Below are positions 40,234 through 49,011 of a stretch of 64,000 bases of DNA, piece after piece. The DNA is from Pontiella agarivorans (lineage in GTDB: Bacteria > Verrucomicrobiota > Kiritimatiellia > Kiritimatiellales > Pontiellaceae). Position numbers and translations under genes: made by a program. Below the pieces are notes generated by a model that saw nothing but the letters and a program-made list of their open reading frames with translations, was not told the origin of the DNA and made no database searches. The stretch is taken from the NCBI RefSeq assembly GCF_034531395.1, contig NZ_JARVCO010000007.1, positions 124,001 to 188,000 of the forward strand. The letters are read 5' to 3'. The first letter of the stretch is position 1. Every line of letters starts with the position of its first letter.

Positions 40234-42897
40234 ATGACATCCAATGAAATCCGCCAATCGTTTTTTGATTTTTTTGAATCGAAACAGCACACGGTCGTAA
40301 AATCCGCCAGTCTTCTGCCGGATGCGCCGAACCTGCTGTTCACCAATGCCGGGATGAACCAGTTTGTTCCAATTTTTCTCGGGCAGCAGAAGTGCCCCTA
40401 TACACCCGGCCGCGCCGCCGACACGCAGAAATGTATCCGTGCCGGGGGCAAGCACAATGACCTCGACGATGTCGGGCTCGATACGTATCACCACACCTTT
40501 TTCGAAATGCTGGGCAACTGGTCGTTCGGGGACTATTTCAAGCAGGAGGCTATCGACTGGTCGTTTGAGCTGATCACCAAGGTCTGGGGATTTCCGGCGG
40601 AGCGGGTTTATGCGACCTATTTCGGCGGCGACGAGAAATCAGAAGCCGATCTGGAAGCAAAGGAAATGTGGCTGAAGCTGCTTCCGCCGGAGCGTGTGGT
40701 GCCGGGTAATCGCAAAGATAATTTCTGGATGATGGGTGACACCGGTCCGTGCGGTCCGTGCTCGGAGCTGCACGTCGATCTGACACCGAACGGCGATTGC
40801 GGGGCGGAGATGGTGAATGCCGACAGCGCCGACTGTATTGAAATCTGGAATCTGGTTTTCATTCAGTTTAATGCCAACCCCGACGGCACCTTTACGCCGT
40901 TGCCGGCGCAGCATGTGGATACCGGTATGGGGTTCGAACGCGCCTGCTCGATTATCCAGTGCACCAAAAACTTCACCGATTTTTCCGGCGTCATCTCCAA
41001 CTATGAAACCGATGTCTTTACACCGATTTTCCAGACCCTGGAAAAAATGAGCGGAAAATCCTATACCAGCACGCTTCCGAAAGACCCTGCGAAACAGACC
41101 GAGCAGGAGGCGGTTGATGTGGCGTTCCGCGTGATTGCCGACCACATCCGCTGCCTGTCGTTCTCGATTGCCGACGGCATCATTCCCTCCAATGAAGGCC
41201 GAGGTTATGTCCTGCGCCGCATTCTGCGCCGTGCCGTGCGCTACGGCCGTACGCTCGGATTCACGGAGCCCTTCTTCTTTAAGCTGGCGGACACGGTCGT
41301 TGAGCATTTCGGCGGGGCCTTTCCGGAGCTGGTCAACAACCGCGGCCGCGTGAGCAAAACGCTGAAGGCGGAAGAGGAATCGTTCAACCGCACGCTGGAT
41401 AAAGGCATGGAGGTTTTTGATTCGATTCTGGGCAGCACCAAATCGAAGACGATTGACGGCGCGGATGTATTCAAGCTCTACGACACCTATGGATTCCCGT
41501 ATGACCTGACGGAGCTGATGGCGCGCGAAAAGGGCATGCATATTGATGAGGACGGTTTTGAGCGCCTGATGAATGAACAGCGCGAGAAAGCCCGGGCCGA
41601 CCACGCCGCGAAAAAATCGGTGGTGATGGCGTCGGACAAAACACTGGATGTGGATGAAACGCCGTTCCTTGGATATGAAATGACGCAGCTTCAGACCGAA
41701 GTGGCGGAGGTGCTTGACAACAATACGCTGATTCTGAAAGAGACCCCGTTTTATGCCGAGTCCGGGGGGCAGCAGGGCGATCACGGTGAAATCAAAGGAA
41801 ACGGGTTCGGCTTTAAAGTAACCGATACGCAGAAGACGCCGGAGGGCATTATTGTGCACAAGGGTGAGCTGGTATACGGCGCACCGATGAAAGGGGTTCC
41901 TGTGATTGCAGCAGTTGACCGCTTCCGCCGCGGGCAGATGCGGCGGAATCACACTGCGACGCATTTGCTGAACGCGGCGCTGCGTCAGATTGTTGATCCG
42001 AACATCAAACAGGCTGGATCGCTGGTGGCGAATACCTATCTGCGTTTTGATTTTAATCATTTTGAAGCGCTCAACTCGCAGCAGATTCGCCAGATTGAGC
42101 AGATGGTGAATCATGAAATTATGAAAAACACCGAACTTCAGACTGCGGAAATGGAGTTGGCTGATGTGCAGAATTCAACGGATATTCAGGCGGTGTTCGA
42201 TGATAAATACGGTGATGTGGTTCGTGTGGTTTCCATCGGGGAAACCAGTAAAGAACTCTGTGGCGGAACCCATGTTCAGATGACCGGCGATATCGGCCAG
42301 TTCCGTATTGTTTCCGAATCGTCCGTGGCGTCGGGAATCCGACGGATCGAAGCGGTGACCGGTCTCGATGCGCTGAATTGGGCGGCGGAGGAACATGCTC
42401 TGCTGAGCGGTCTGAGTCAGAGCCTGAGTGTAAAACCGCAGGAACTGCCGGAGCGGATTAAGTCTATGGCCGACCAGATTAAGGCGGCGGAAAAACAGCT
42501 GAAAGAACTGCAGACCAAAGCGGCCGTGGCCAATGTCGATGGTCTTGTGGATAAAGTGCAGGAAAGCAGCGGCGTGAAAATACTGGCGGCTGAACTCGGC
42601 GAAATGCCGATGGATGCGTTGCGTCAGGTACTTGACGGTCTGCGCCAGAAAATTGAGAGCGCCGTCATTGTGATCGGTTCCTCCAATGAAGGAAAGGCCT
42701 GTCTTGCAGCCAGCGTCTCCGAAGATCTGGTGGCGAAGGGTATTCACGCCGGCAAGCTGATCGGGCAGATTGCGAAAATCTGCGGCGGCGGGGGCGGCGG
42801 CAAGCCCGATAAAGCCCAGGCCGGCGGGAAAGACGCTTCCAAAATCGGTGAGGCCATTCAGGCGGTTGCCGGCGTGGTCGATAAAATGGCCGGCTGA
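40234..42897 (+). CDS. alaS: Alanyl-tRNA synthetase
   Basis: Charges tRNA-Ala. 887 residues with the full layout: class II catalytic core (SFFDFFESKQHTVVKSASLLP, FTNAGMNQF, HTFFEMLGNWSFGDYFK), tRNA-binding helices, an editing domain with zinc-binding HTATH and CGGTH, and a Gly-rich C-Ala domain (CGGGGGGKPDKAQAGG). AGGGA precedes the ATG. An exact dispersed palindrome at 41027 encodes FQTLE in the catalytic half. A terminator follows. Confidence 0.97.
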   Translation: MTSNEIRQSFFDFFESKQHTVVKSASLLPDAPNLLFTNAGMNQFVPIFLGQQKCPYTPGRAADTQKCIRAGGKHNDLDDVGLDTYHHTFFEMLGNWSFGDYFKQEAIDWSFELITKVWGFPAERVYATYFGGDEKSEADLEAKEMWLKLLPPERVVPGNRKDNFWMMGDTGPCGPCSELHVDLTPNGDCGAEMVNADSADCIEIWNLVFIQFNANPDGTFTPLPAQHVDTGMGFERACSIIQCTKNFTDFSGVISNYETDVFTPIFQTLEKMSGKSYTSTLPKDPAKQTEQEAVDVAFRVIADHIRCLSFSIADGIIPSNEGRGYVLRRILRRAVRYGRTLGFTEPFFFKLADTVVEHFGGAFPELVNNRGRVSKTLKAEEESFNRTLDKGMEVFDSILGSTKSKTIDGADVFKLYDTYGFPYDLTELMAREKGMHIDEDGFERLMNEQREKARADHAAKKSVVMASDKTLDVDETPFLGYEMTQLQTEVAEVLDNNTLILKETPFYAESGGQQGDHGEIKGNGFGFKVTDTQKTPEGIIVHKGELVYGAPMKGVPVIAAVDRFRRGQMRRNHTATHLLNAALRQIVDPNIKQAGSLVANTYLRFDFNHFEALNSQQIRQIEQMVNHEIMKNTELQTAEMELADVQNSTDIQAVFDDKYGDVVRVVSIGETSKELCGGTHVQMTGDIGQFRIVSESSVASGIRRIEAVTGLDALNWAAEEHALLSGLSQSLSVKPQELPERIKSMADQIKAAEKQLKELQTKAAVANVDGLVDKVQESSGVKILAAELGEMPMDALRQVLDGLRQKIESAVIVIGSSNEGKACLAASVSEDLVAKGIHAGKLIGQIAKICGGGGGGKPDKAQAGGKDASKIGEAIQAVAGVVDKMAG
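41027..41045. repeat. Dispersed palindrome copy in alaS
   Basis: TTTTCCA-GACCC-TGGAAAA, the same sequence over all 19 bases as the copy at 10939 in the NAGS-like gene. Encodes FQTLEK in both. Confidence 0.92.
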
Positions 42898-42900
42898 AAA

Positions 42901-42919
42901 TTTTACAAGGGCTGGAAAC
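42901..42919. repeat. Dispersed palindrome, one mismatch, after alaS
   Basis: TTTTACA-AGGGC-TGGAAAC, just before the alaS terminator. Confidence 0.55.
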
Positions 42920-42923
42920 GCTG

Positions 42924-42963
42924 AAGGCACGAGGGCTTTACGCCCTTCGTGCCTTTGTGTTTT
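42924..42963 (+). terminator. Terminator of alaS
   Basis: AAGGCACGAGGGC pairs with GCCCTTCGTGCCTT (one bulged T) around a five-base loop, followed by an interrupted T-run. It ends close to the start of creB. Confidence 0.75.
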
Positions 42964-42971
42964 ATAGAGGG

Positions 42972-43682
42972 ATGGGATTAGATGTTAACCATACACAGAA
43001 ACGGATCCTGATTGTTGAGGATGAGCAGGCGATTGCGGATAATATTGCTTTTGCCGTCGAGACCGAGCACATGGAAGCGGTGTATGCGCCCACGGCCGGG
43101 GAAGCGGAACAGCGGCTTGCTGAAGGGGCTGTCGATCTGATCGTGCTGGATGTCGGGCTGCCCGATGAAAGCGGTTTTGACTTTTGCCGGCGTATTCGTG
43201 GGCGGAGTGATGTGCCGATCATTTTTCTGACGGCGCGTGAATCGGAGATTGACCGTATTGTCGGGCTTGAACTCGGGGCCGATGATTATATGTCGAAGCC
43301 GTTCAGTCCGCGGGAGCTGACCGCCCGGATACGGGCGATTCTGCGCCGCAGCGGCAATGCGGTTCCAGGGGATGGAAGAGGAAAACCGGAGCCGCTGTTT
43401 TCCGTAGACCAGAAAACAAAAACCATCTTTTACAGAGGCGCAGCGCTGAATCTTTCACGCTATGAGTTCCGCATGCTGGAGCTGATGATCCGTCATCCGG
43501 GCCAGGTCTTTTCGCGCGATCAACTGATGAATCATGCCTGGGAGGAGCCAGACGCGAGTTATGACCGGACAGTGGATACGCACATAAAAACACTGCGTTC
43601 CAAACTGCGGAATGTGGACCCGGTGTGCGACTGCCTGCAGACGCGTCGCGGTTTCGGCTATTGCCTGAGGGTCGATGTATGA
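42972..43682 (+). CDS. creB: CreB-like response regulator
   Basis: OmpR/PhoB-class response regulator: receiver with VEDE (acidic pocket), phospho-acceptor Asp in IVLDVGLPDESG, Thr in FLTARE and Lys in MSKPFS; C-terminal winged helix (LNLSRYEFRMLELMIRHPGQVFSRDQLM, DRTVDTHIKTLRSKL, RGFGYCL). Called CreB because it is followed by creC-like and creD genes and a matching binding tag precedes creD. The start is ATG 42972; GTG 42957 is possible. It overlaps creC by ATGA. A dispersed palindrome at 43361 lies in the linker, read as PGDGR. Confidence 0.88.
   Translation: MGLDVNHTQKRILIVEDEQAIADNIAFAVETEHMEAVYAPTAGEAEQRLAEGAVDLIVLDVGLPDESGFDFCRRIRGRSDVPIIFLTARESEIDRIVGLELGADDYMSKPFSPRELTARIRAILRRSGNAVPGDGRGKPEPLFSVDQKTKTIFYRGAALNLSRYEFRMLELMIRHPGQVFSRDQLMNHAWEEPDASYDRTVDTHIKTLRSKLRNVDPVCDCLQTRRGFGYCLRVDV
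43361..43379. repeat. Dispersed palindrome copy in creB linker
   Basis: GGTTCCA-GGGGA-TGGAAGA. Arms TTCCA/TGGAA exact; the centre does not follow R-N3-Y. Confidence 0.7.
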
Positions 43683-45079
43683 AGATGCGGAGCCGCCTGC
43701 TGCTGACGGCCGTGCTGCTGCTGTCGATCGGTTTTTACTGGCTGGTCGACTGGATTGTTCGCGATGTCCGGTTGCATTATTTTATCACCATGGAGGAATC
43801 ACTGGCGGATACGTCGGTGCTGCTGGCGGAGCAGCTGGCCGGTGGCGGGGGTACCCGTCCGGATTTTGAAGATGCGCTGGTGAGGGCGCGCGAGAGAGAG
43901 ATTGCTGCAAGGATTTATAACCACACCAAAACCAACATGAATCTGCGGGTGGTGGTTGTGGATGCCGGAAGCCGGACGGTATTTGACTCGCGCGGCGATC
44001 TGCGGCGCGGTGCACGGTATGACTGGCGCGATGCAACGTTGGCCCTGCGGGGGGAATACGGGGCACGCACCACCTATGAAAATCCATACGATGCCTACAG
44101 TACCCACATGTATGTGGCGGCACCGATTCTGAGCGGAGAGGAGATTGTGGGTGCAGTGGCGGTGGGAAAACCGTTGGTCAGTGTTACCCCGTTTATGAAA
44201 TCGGCCCGGTTGCGGCTGGTGGTTTCGGGGCTGGCGGGATTTACAGCCATTGTGCTGCTGCTGATTCCGGTTTCGCTCTGGATTATTCAGCCGGTGCGTG
44301 CGCTGACGCGGTATGCCCGGGCGGTTCGCGACGGCCGGAAAGCGCAGCGCCCGAAGCTGGGCCATGGCGGGGAAATGAGTGAGCTGGCGGATGCCTTTGA
44401 AGAGATGCGGGATGCGCTGGAAGGAAAACAGTATGTCGAAGAATATGTGCAGTCGCTCACCCATGAAATGAAAAGTCCGCTTGCGGCAATCCAGGGGGCG
44501 GCGGAACTGCTGGATGAAAAGATGAGTGATGAGCAGCGCCGGCGTTTTCTGCTGAATATCAAAACGGAATCGGAACGACTGCACGGTTTGGTGGAACGGA
44601 TGCTTGCACTGGCCGCCATTGAAAAACGAAAAGAACTGGAACTGCACGAGTACATTGATCTTCAGGTGCTGTTGGAGGATGTTGCCGACAGCCTGCTGCC
44701 GGTGGCGCAGGCCAAAGAAATCACGATTCGCACATCGGTTTCCAATACCGATATTTTGAAAGGCGATTATTTTCTGCTGCGGCAGGCGCTGATGAATCTG
44801 GTGATGAATGCGATTGATTTTTCCCCCTTGAACAGGGGGGTTGAAGTGGCGGCATCCGAATCGCAGATCACGGTGAAAGATGAAGGCGGCGGCATTCCGG
44901 CCTATGCGCTTTGTCGTGTTTTTGAACGGTTCTATTCGCTGCCGCGTCCCGACGGAGGCGCCAAAAGTTCGGGACTGGGGCTTAATTTTGTGCGTGAAAT
45001 TGCGCGGTTGCATGGCGGTGATGTGGAGTTGAACAACCGTCCGGAAGGCGGCGTGGAGGCCGTGTTGCGGTGGGGCTGA
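43679..45079 (+). CDS. creC: CreC-like sensor histidine kinase
   Basis: Partner of CreB. Two membrane helices (about residues 7-25 and 180-200) enclose a periplasmic domain of about 150 residues with MEESLADTSVLLAEQL and NLRVVVVDAGSRTVFDSRG, as in CreC. HAMP follows, then a HisKA domain with the phospho-His in LTHEMKSPLAAIQGAAELL and an ATPase domain (LMNLVMNAIDFSP, DEGGGIP, GLGLNFVREIARLHGG). Complete and intact by eye. The signal is unknown; in enteric bacteria CreC responds to carbon metabolism and envelope conditions. Confidence 0.9.
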   Translation: MKMRSRLLLTAVLLLSIGFYWLVDWIVRDVRLHYFITMEESLADTSVLLAEQLAGGGGTRPDFEDALVRAREREIAARIYNHTKTNMNLRVVVVDAGSRTVFDSRGDLRRGARYDWRDATLALRGEYGARTTYENPYDAYSTHMYVAAPILSGEEIVGAVAVGKPLVSVTPFMKSARLRLVVSGLAGFTAIVLLLIPVSLWIIQPVRALTRYARAVRDGRKAQRPKLGHGGEMSELADAFEEMRDALEGKQYVEEYVQSLTHEMKSPLAAIQGAAELLDEKMSDEQRRRFLLNIKTESERLHGLVERMLALAAIEKRKELELHEYIDLQVLLEDVADSLLPVAQAKEITIRTSVSNTDILKGDYFLLRQALMNLVMNAIDFSPLNRGVEVAASESQITVKDEGGGIPAYALCRVFERFYSLPRPDGGAKSSGLGLNFVREIARLHGGDVELNNRPEGGVEAVLRWG

Positions 45080-45082
45080 TTT

Positions 45083-45098
45083 TTCACGTCGAGTTCAC
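45083..45098 (+). promoter_or_regulatory. cre-tag, predicted CreB binding site before creD
   Basis: TTCAC-GTCGAG-TTCAC is an exact match to the CreB tag TTCAC-N6-TTCAC known in E. coli and Aeromonas. Further half-sites follow in register (TTCAC at 45100, TGCAC at 45111). It lies in the 86-base gap between creC and creD. Confidence 0.75.
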
Positions 45099-45125
45099 AT
45101 TCACTTCAACTGCACTTCAAACACG

Positions 45126-45144
45126 GATTCCAACCTCTGGAAAC
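45126..45144. repeat. Dispersed palindrome copy in the creD leader
   Basis: GATTCCA-ACCTC-TGGAAAC, between the cre-tag and the creD ribosome site. Confidence 0.82.
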
Positions 45145-45165
45145 AACATTAACCGGAGGTGAAGT

Positions 45166-46494
45166 ATGCGTAAAAATATGGTCCTGAAATTGTTGGTGCT
45201 CTTCCTGATTTCGATGGGGATGCTGATTGCGCTGTCGTCGATCGACGGCCTGGCGCGGGAGCGAAAGGACCGGTCGGCCGCGGTGCAACGGAATATTGCG
45301 GAAAGCTATGCGCGGAGTCAGCGGATCATCGGGCCGGTTTTCACGGTGCAGTTCCGTGAATGCTGGAATGAGCGAAAATACAACCGTGAAACCGATACGT
45401 GGTACGAAGAAGAATTGAGTGCTGACCGTATCCATGTGGTGTATCCGGCGCGTTATGCGTATTCAGGGAAAATGGAGGTGGAGGAGCGGTACCGCGGAAT
45501 TTTCAAGGCCAATATTTTCCAAACTGAAGGCGCCATCGAGGGCGAAGTGGTCTTCCCGGAATGGGAAAGCCTGCGGACGCGGCAGGGTTCCGGACTGGAG
45601 CTGCTGTCGGTTGAAGCCCATATGATACTGAGTGACCTGCGGGGACTCACCCGGGTGCCTGCATTTTTCTGGCAGGACAAAACGCTGGAGATTGAACCGG
45701 GGAGTGAGCTGGATTTTGCGGGAAGCGGCATTCATACAACGCTGCCGGAATCGGCTGAACTGTTCGGTGCCCGTTTCGGCTTTGAAGTGGAACTGGCGGT
45801 ACACGGGATGGGCGAAGTGACGTTTGTGCCGGTCGGAGACCAGAACTGCATCCGGTTGTCTTCCGCCTGGCCGCACCCATCTTTTACCGGCGATTTTCTG
45901 GCGACGGAACGGACGGTTTCAGAAAACGGATTTTCGGCGGAATGGAATGTGAACGGCCTGGCCAGCACAGTGCAGCAGGATCTTTCCCATGCCCGGAAAG
46001 GCCGCCTGCAGGAAATGGGGGTGAGCCTGATGGATCCGGTCAATGTATATTCGCTGACTGACCGCGCGCTGAAATACGGCTTTCTGTTTATTTTCATCAC
46101 ATTTGCCGCTTTCTTCCTTTTTGAAATGCTGGCGGCGCTGCGGATTCATCCGGTGCAGTATGTTTTTGTCGGACTGGCGCAGGCGGTATTTTTTCTGTTG
46201 CTGCTCAGCCTGTCTGAGCACATCGGTTACGGCTTTTCCTATCTGACGGCAACGGTTGCCACGGTGCTGCTGATTACCGTTTATCTGTGCCATGTACTTT
46301 GCGGAGTCGGGCGCGGCGGACTCTTCGGCGGGTTGCTCCTGCTGCTCTACGGGGTGCTGTATGCCCTGCTGCAGTCGGAGGATCATGCCCTGGTCGCCGG
46401 CTCTGCGCTGGTGTTCGGGCTCATTGCGCTCACGATGATGCTCACCCGGAAGGTCGACTGGTATACCCTGAGTGCGAAGTCCGGGCAGCCGTGA
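45166..46494 (+). CDS. creD: Inner-membrane protein CreD
   Basis: A 442-residue member of the CreD family (PF06123): an N-terminal membrane helix (KLLVLFLISMGMLIALSSIDGL), SQRIIGPVFTVQF, a large periplasmic domain, and about six C-terminal helices beginning RALKYGFLFIFITFAAFFLFEML. In E. coli and Pseudomonas creD is the strongest target of CreB and affects colicin E2 or beta-lactam tolerance and envelope integrity. GGAGGTGAAGT precedes the ATG. Expression from the cre-tag is probable. Confidence 0.93.
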   Translation: MRKNMVLKLLVLFLISMGMLIALSSIDGLARERKDRSAAVQRNIAESYARSQRIIGPVFTVQFRECWNERKYNRETDTWYEEELSADRIHVVYPARYAYSGKMEVEERYRGIFKANIFQTEGAIEGEVVFPEWESLRTRQGSGLELLSVEAHMILSDLRGLTRVPAFFWQDKTLEIEPGSELDFAGSGIHTTLPESAELFGARFGFEVELAVHGMGEVTFVPVGDQNCIRLSSAWPHPSFTGDFLATERTVSENGFSAEWNVNGLASTVQQDLSHARKGRLQEMGVSLMDPVNVYSLTDRALKYGFLFIFITFAAFFLFEMLAALRIHPVQYVFVGLAQAVFFLLLLSLSEHIGYGFSYLTATVATVLLITVYLCHVLCGVGRGGLFGGLLLLLYGVLYALLQSEDHALVAGSALVFGLIALTMMLTRKVDWYTLSAKSGQP

Positions 46495-46502
46495 GTATTC
46501 AG

Positions 46503-47900
46503 CTATTTCTTCGGCGTCAGCTTGAGGATGATTCCGGGGCTGTTGAGCACGATGTAGACGGCGCCGTCGGGGCCGCAGCAGACGTCGCGGACGCGGCCGG
46601 CGTTTTTGAGGATAACCTCTTCGTGCATGACGCGGTGCCCTTCAATACTGAGGATGCGGACGTCTTCGTATTTGAGTGCGCCGACGATCAGTTTGTTGTT
46701 CCATTTCGGAAACAGATCCCCGGAATAAAAATCGATTCCGCAGACGGCGGTGGAGGGGTTCCAGTACCAGATGGGCTGTTCCATACCCTCTTTATGGGTG
46801 AGCTCGGTGATGATGGATCCGTTGTAATTCCGGCCGTACGAAATCACGGGCCAGCCATAGTTTTTTCCGGCTTTGATGACGTTGATTTCATCGCCGCCGA
46901 GCGGTCCGTGTTCGGAGGCCCAGAGTTCGCCGGTTTCAGGATGAAAGGCAAGGCCCTGCGGATTGCGGTTGCCGAGAGAACAGATGGATTTGATTGCATC
47001 TTTGGTGCGGCGGTAGGGGTTATTTCGCGGAATTTTGCCATCGCGGTGAATGCGGTGGATTTTTCCGTTGGGCCGTGCCGGATCCTGAGCATGCATACCG
47101 GTGCCGCGATCTCCGATGGAAAAATAGAGGTCTTTGTTTTTATCGAAAACAATCCGCGTGCCGTAGTGGTGACGGGTGGTGCGGTAGGTTTCGTGCGGTG
47201 CCTCGAAAATCACCTCTTCGTCTTTCCAGAGGTTACCGTCGATGCGGCCACGTACAATCCGGGTCATGGCCGGCGCCTTACGGCCGTTGGGGCCGATTTC
47301 GAGACCATGGCTGTAGGCCAGATAGACCCATTGGTTACCTTCGTCTGTATAGTCGGGATCGAAAGCGACGGCAAGCAGCCCGCCCTGGCCTTCGGCAACG
47401 ACTTCGGGGGTGCCTTCGACCGGTTTGGAAAAGAGGTGACCGTCGGCATAAACGCGCAGCGCACCGGAGCGTTCGGTGATCAGGGCGGTGTCCTTATCCA
47501 GAAAAGCGATATCCCACGGAATGTCGAGTCCTTCGGCAAAAACTTCCACATTAATTTGATAATCCAGAGTCTGGAGATAAGCGGGCAACGGCAGAGGGAC
47601 GGGTTCTGCGGCGGATTCCGCTTTCCGCAGAAAAGAGACGAGATCTCGGATTTCTTTATCGGACAGCGTGTTTTCATAAGCCGGCATGCCGAGATGGGTA
47701 ATGCCGAATTTGATGTTTCGCTGGATGGCACCGTCGGCATCGCCGAACTGCCAGATGCCGTCGATCAGGCTCTGAGCATTACCGCCCTGGAACTTGGTAC
47801 CGTGGCAATGCGAGCAATGTTTCTGGTAGAGTTTTTCGGTTGTTGCTCCGGCGGCGGCTGCGGCATAGAGGAGCAGGCTGTAGAGTAACGTTATTTTCAT
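46503..47900 (-). CDS. Cytochrome c-fused sugar dehydrogenase (GSDH-type beta-propeller)
   Basis: A secreted fusion. From ATG 47900: signal peptide (LLYSLLLYAAAAAGA), a c-type haem domain (KHCSHCH, Met ligand probably in GMPAYENTLSD) of about 100 residues, then a six-bladed GSDH propeller (INVEVFAEGLDIPWDIAF, GGLLAVAFDPDY, HHYGTRIVFDKNKDLYFSIGDRG, NRNPQGLAFHPETGELWASEHGPLGGDEIN). PQQ-type soluble aldose dehydrogenases share this propeller; the fused haem could take the electrons. Whether the cell makes PQQ cannot be seen here. Upstream in-frame starts are rejected because they bury the signal. Confidence 0.88.
   Translation of the reverse strand: MKITLLYSLLLYAAAAAGATTEKLYQKHCSHCHGTKFQGGNAQSLIDGIWQFGDADGAIQRNIKFGITHLGMPAYENTLSDKEIRDLVSFLRKAESAAEPVPLPLPAYLQTLDYQINVEVFAEGLDIPWDIAFLDKDTALITERSGALRVYADGHLFSKPVEGTPEVVAEGQGGLLAVAFDPDYTDEGNQWVYLAYSHGLEIGPNGRKAPAMTRIVRGRIDGNLWKDEEVIFEAPHETYRTTRHHYGTRIVFDKNKDLYFSIGDRGTGMHAQDPARPNGKIHRIHRDGKIPRNNPYRRTKDAIKSICSLGNRNPQGLAFHPETGELWASEHGPLGGDEINVIKAGKNYGWPVISYGRNYNGSIITELTHKEGMEQPIWYWNPSTAVCGIDFYSGDLFPKWNNKLIVGALKYEDVRILSIEGHRVMHEEVILKNAGRVRDVCCGPDGAVYIVLNSPGIILKLTPKK
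47570..47588. repeat. Dispersed palindrome, two mismatches, in the cytochrome-GSDH gene
   Basis: TAATCCA-GAGTC-TGGAGAT; one mismatch in each arm. Confidence 0.45.
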
Positions 47901-48075
47901 GTTGGGAATATGAACAGGAATCGCAGGGGGAAGCAACGGGAAAAATGCAGGGGGATTCATCCGGCGGAAACCAGTTCAGAAAGAAGGTTTATAACAAATG
48001 TGCACCGATTTATACGGATTAATTTTCGGCCTATTTCAGTTGATGCCGCTTCAGAAATGTACGACATAAAGGGTT

Positions 48076-49011
48076 ATGACTAAAAACTTTAAATACCTTT
48101 TTGGTCCTGTTCCTTCGCGCCGCCTGGGCCGCTCGTTGGGAGTGGATCTGATTCCGTTCAAGACGTGTACGATGGACTGCACCTTTTGTCAGTTGGGCGA
48201 AACGCCGTGTGCGGTGAGTGAACGGGGGAACTATGTGCCGATGCAGGATGTGCTTGCCGAGCTGGATTTGTGGAAGCAGAAAGACGGGCAGGCGGATCAT
48301 ATTACGCTGGCTGGTTCCGGTGAGCCGACGCTGCATTCTCATTTCGGGGATGTATTCCGCTGGACGAAAGAGGAGACCGAGATCCCGTCGGTTCTTTTGA
48401 CGAACGGTACGCAGTTGCACGATCCGGATGTGCGGAAACAGGCGGTGCTGGCGGACCGAGTGAAGGTGACACTGAGCGCCTGGGATGAGGAAAGTTTTCA
48501 GCAGATTCACCGCCCGGCAAAAGGGATCAATTTTGAGTTGCTGGTAGAGGGAGAGCGAGCCTTCCGGCACGAATATCTCGGTGAGCTTTCGGTGGAGGTA
48601 TTTATCATCGATGGCGTAAATTCTCAGTTTGACCAGGTGAAGAAAATTGCAGAACTGGTGCAGTCATTGAGTCCGGACCGAATTGATATCAATACGGCGG
48701 TCCGTCCGCCGGCTGATCCGTCAGTAAAACCGTCCGCGGAAGAGCATCTGAAGGCGGTCGCTGAAATTTTCGGTCCGACGGCTTCGGTTGCGGCTACGTT
48801 TAAAAAGCAGGGATTCCAGTCGCTGGACATCAGCGAAGCGGCTCTGGTGGGCCTGCTGAAACGACATCCGGCAACCTGCAGTCAGCTGGCCGAAGAGTTT
48901 AATCTGGCCGAAGACAAAATATTCAAGACGCTCAGGCAGCTGGTGGTAAGCGGATTGTTGTATGAAAATCGGCGTGACGGCGACGTGTATTTTTTCTGCC
49001 GCGATCAATAA
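48076..49011 (+). CDS. Radical SAM protein with C-terminal winged helix (COG0731-like)
   Basis: 311 residues. Begins FGPVPSRRLGRSLGVDLIPFKTCTMDCTFC, a start typical of the COG0731 radical SAM family; cluster Cys C31, C35 and C38. LAGSGEPTLH is the SAM-binding motif. The last 70 residues are a winged-helix segment (LLKRHPATCSQLAEEFNLAEDKIFKTLRQLVVSGLL). COG0731 includes the archaeal wyosine tRNA enzyme, but most bacterial members have unknown substrates. AAAGGG precedes the ATG. A near-palindrome copy at 48812 is read as FQSLD. Confidence 0.88.
   Translation: MTKNFKYLFGPVPSRRLGRSLGVDLIPFKTCTMDCTFCQLGETPCAVSERGNYVPMQDVLAELDLWKQKDGQADHITLAGSGEPTLHSHFGDVFRWTKEETEIPSVLLTNGTQLHDPDVRKQAVLADRVKVTLSAWDEESFQQIHRPAKGINFELLVEGERAFRHEYLGELSVEVFIIDGVNSQFDQVKKIAELVQSLSPDRIDINTAVRPPADPSVKPSAEEHLKAVAEIFGPTASVAATFKKQGFQSLDISEAALVGLLKRHPATCSQLAEEFNLAEDKIFKTLRQLVVSGLLYENRRDGDVYFFCRDQ
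48812..48830. repeat. Dispersed palindrome, one mismatch, in the COG0731 gene
   Basis: GATTCCA-GTCGC-TGGACAT, read FQSLD. Confidence 0.5.

Noticed and set aside
46287-47888. 533-codon plus-strand frame opposite the cytochrome-GSDH gene
   Set aside because: The minus-strand gene has clear haem and propeller motifs; the opposite frame has none.
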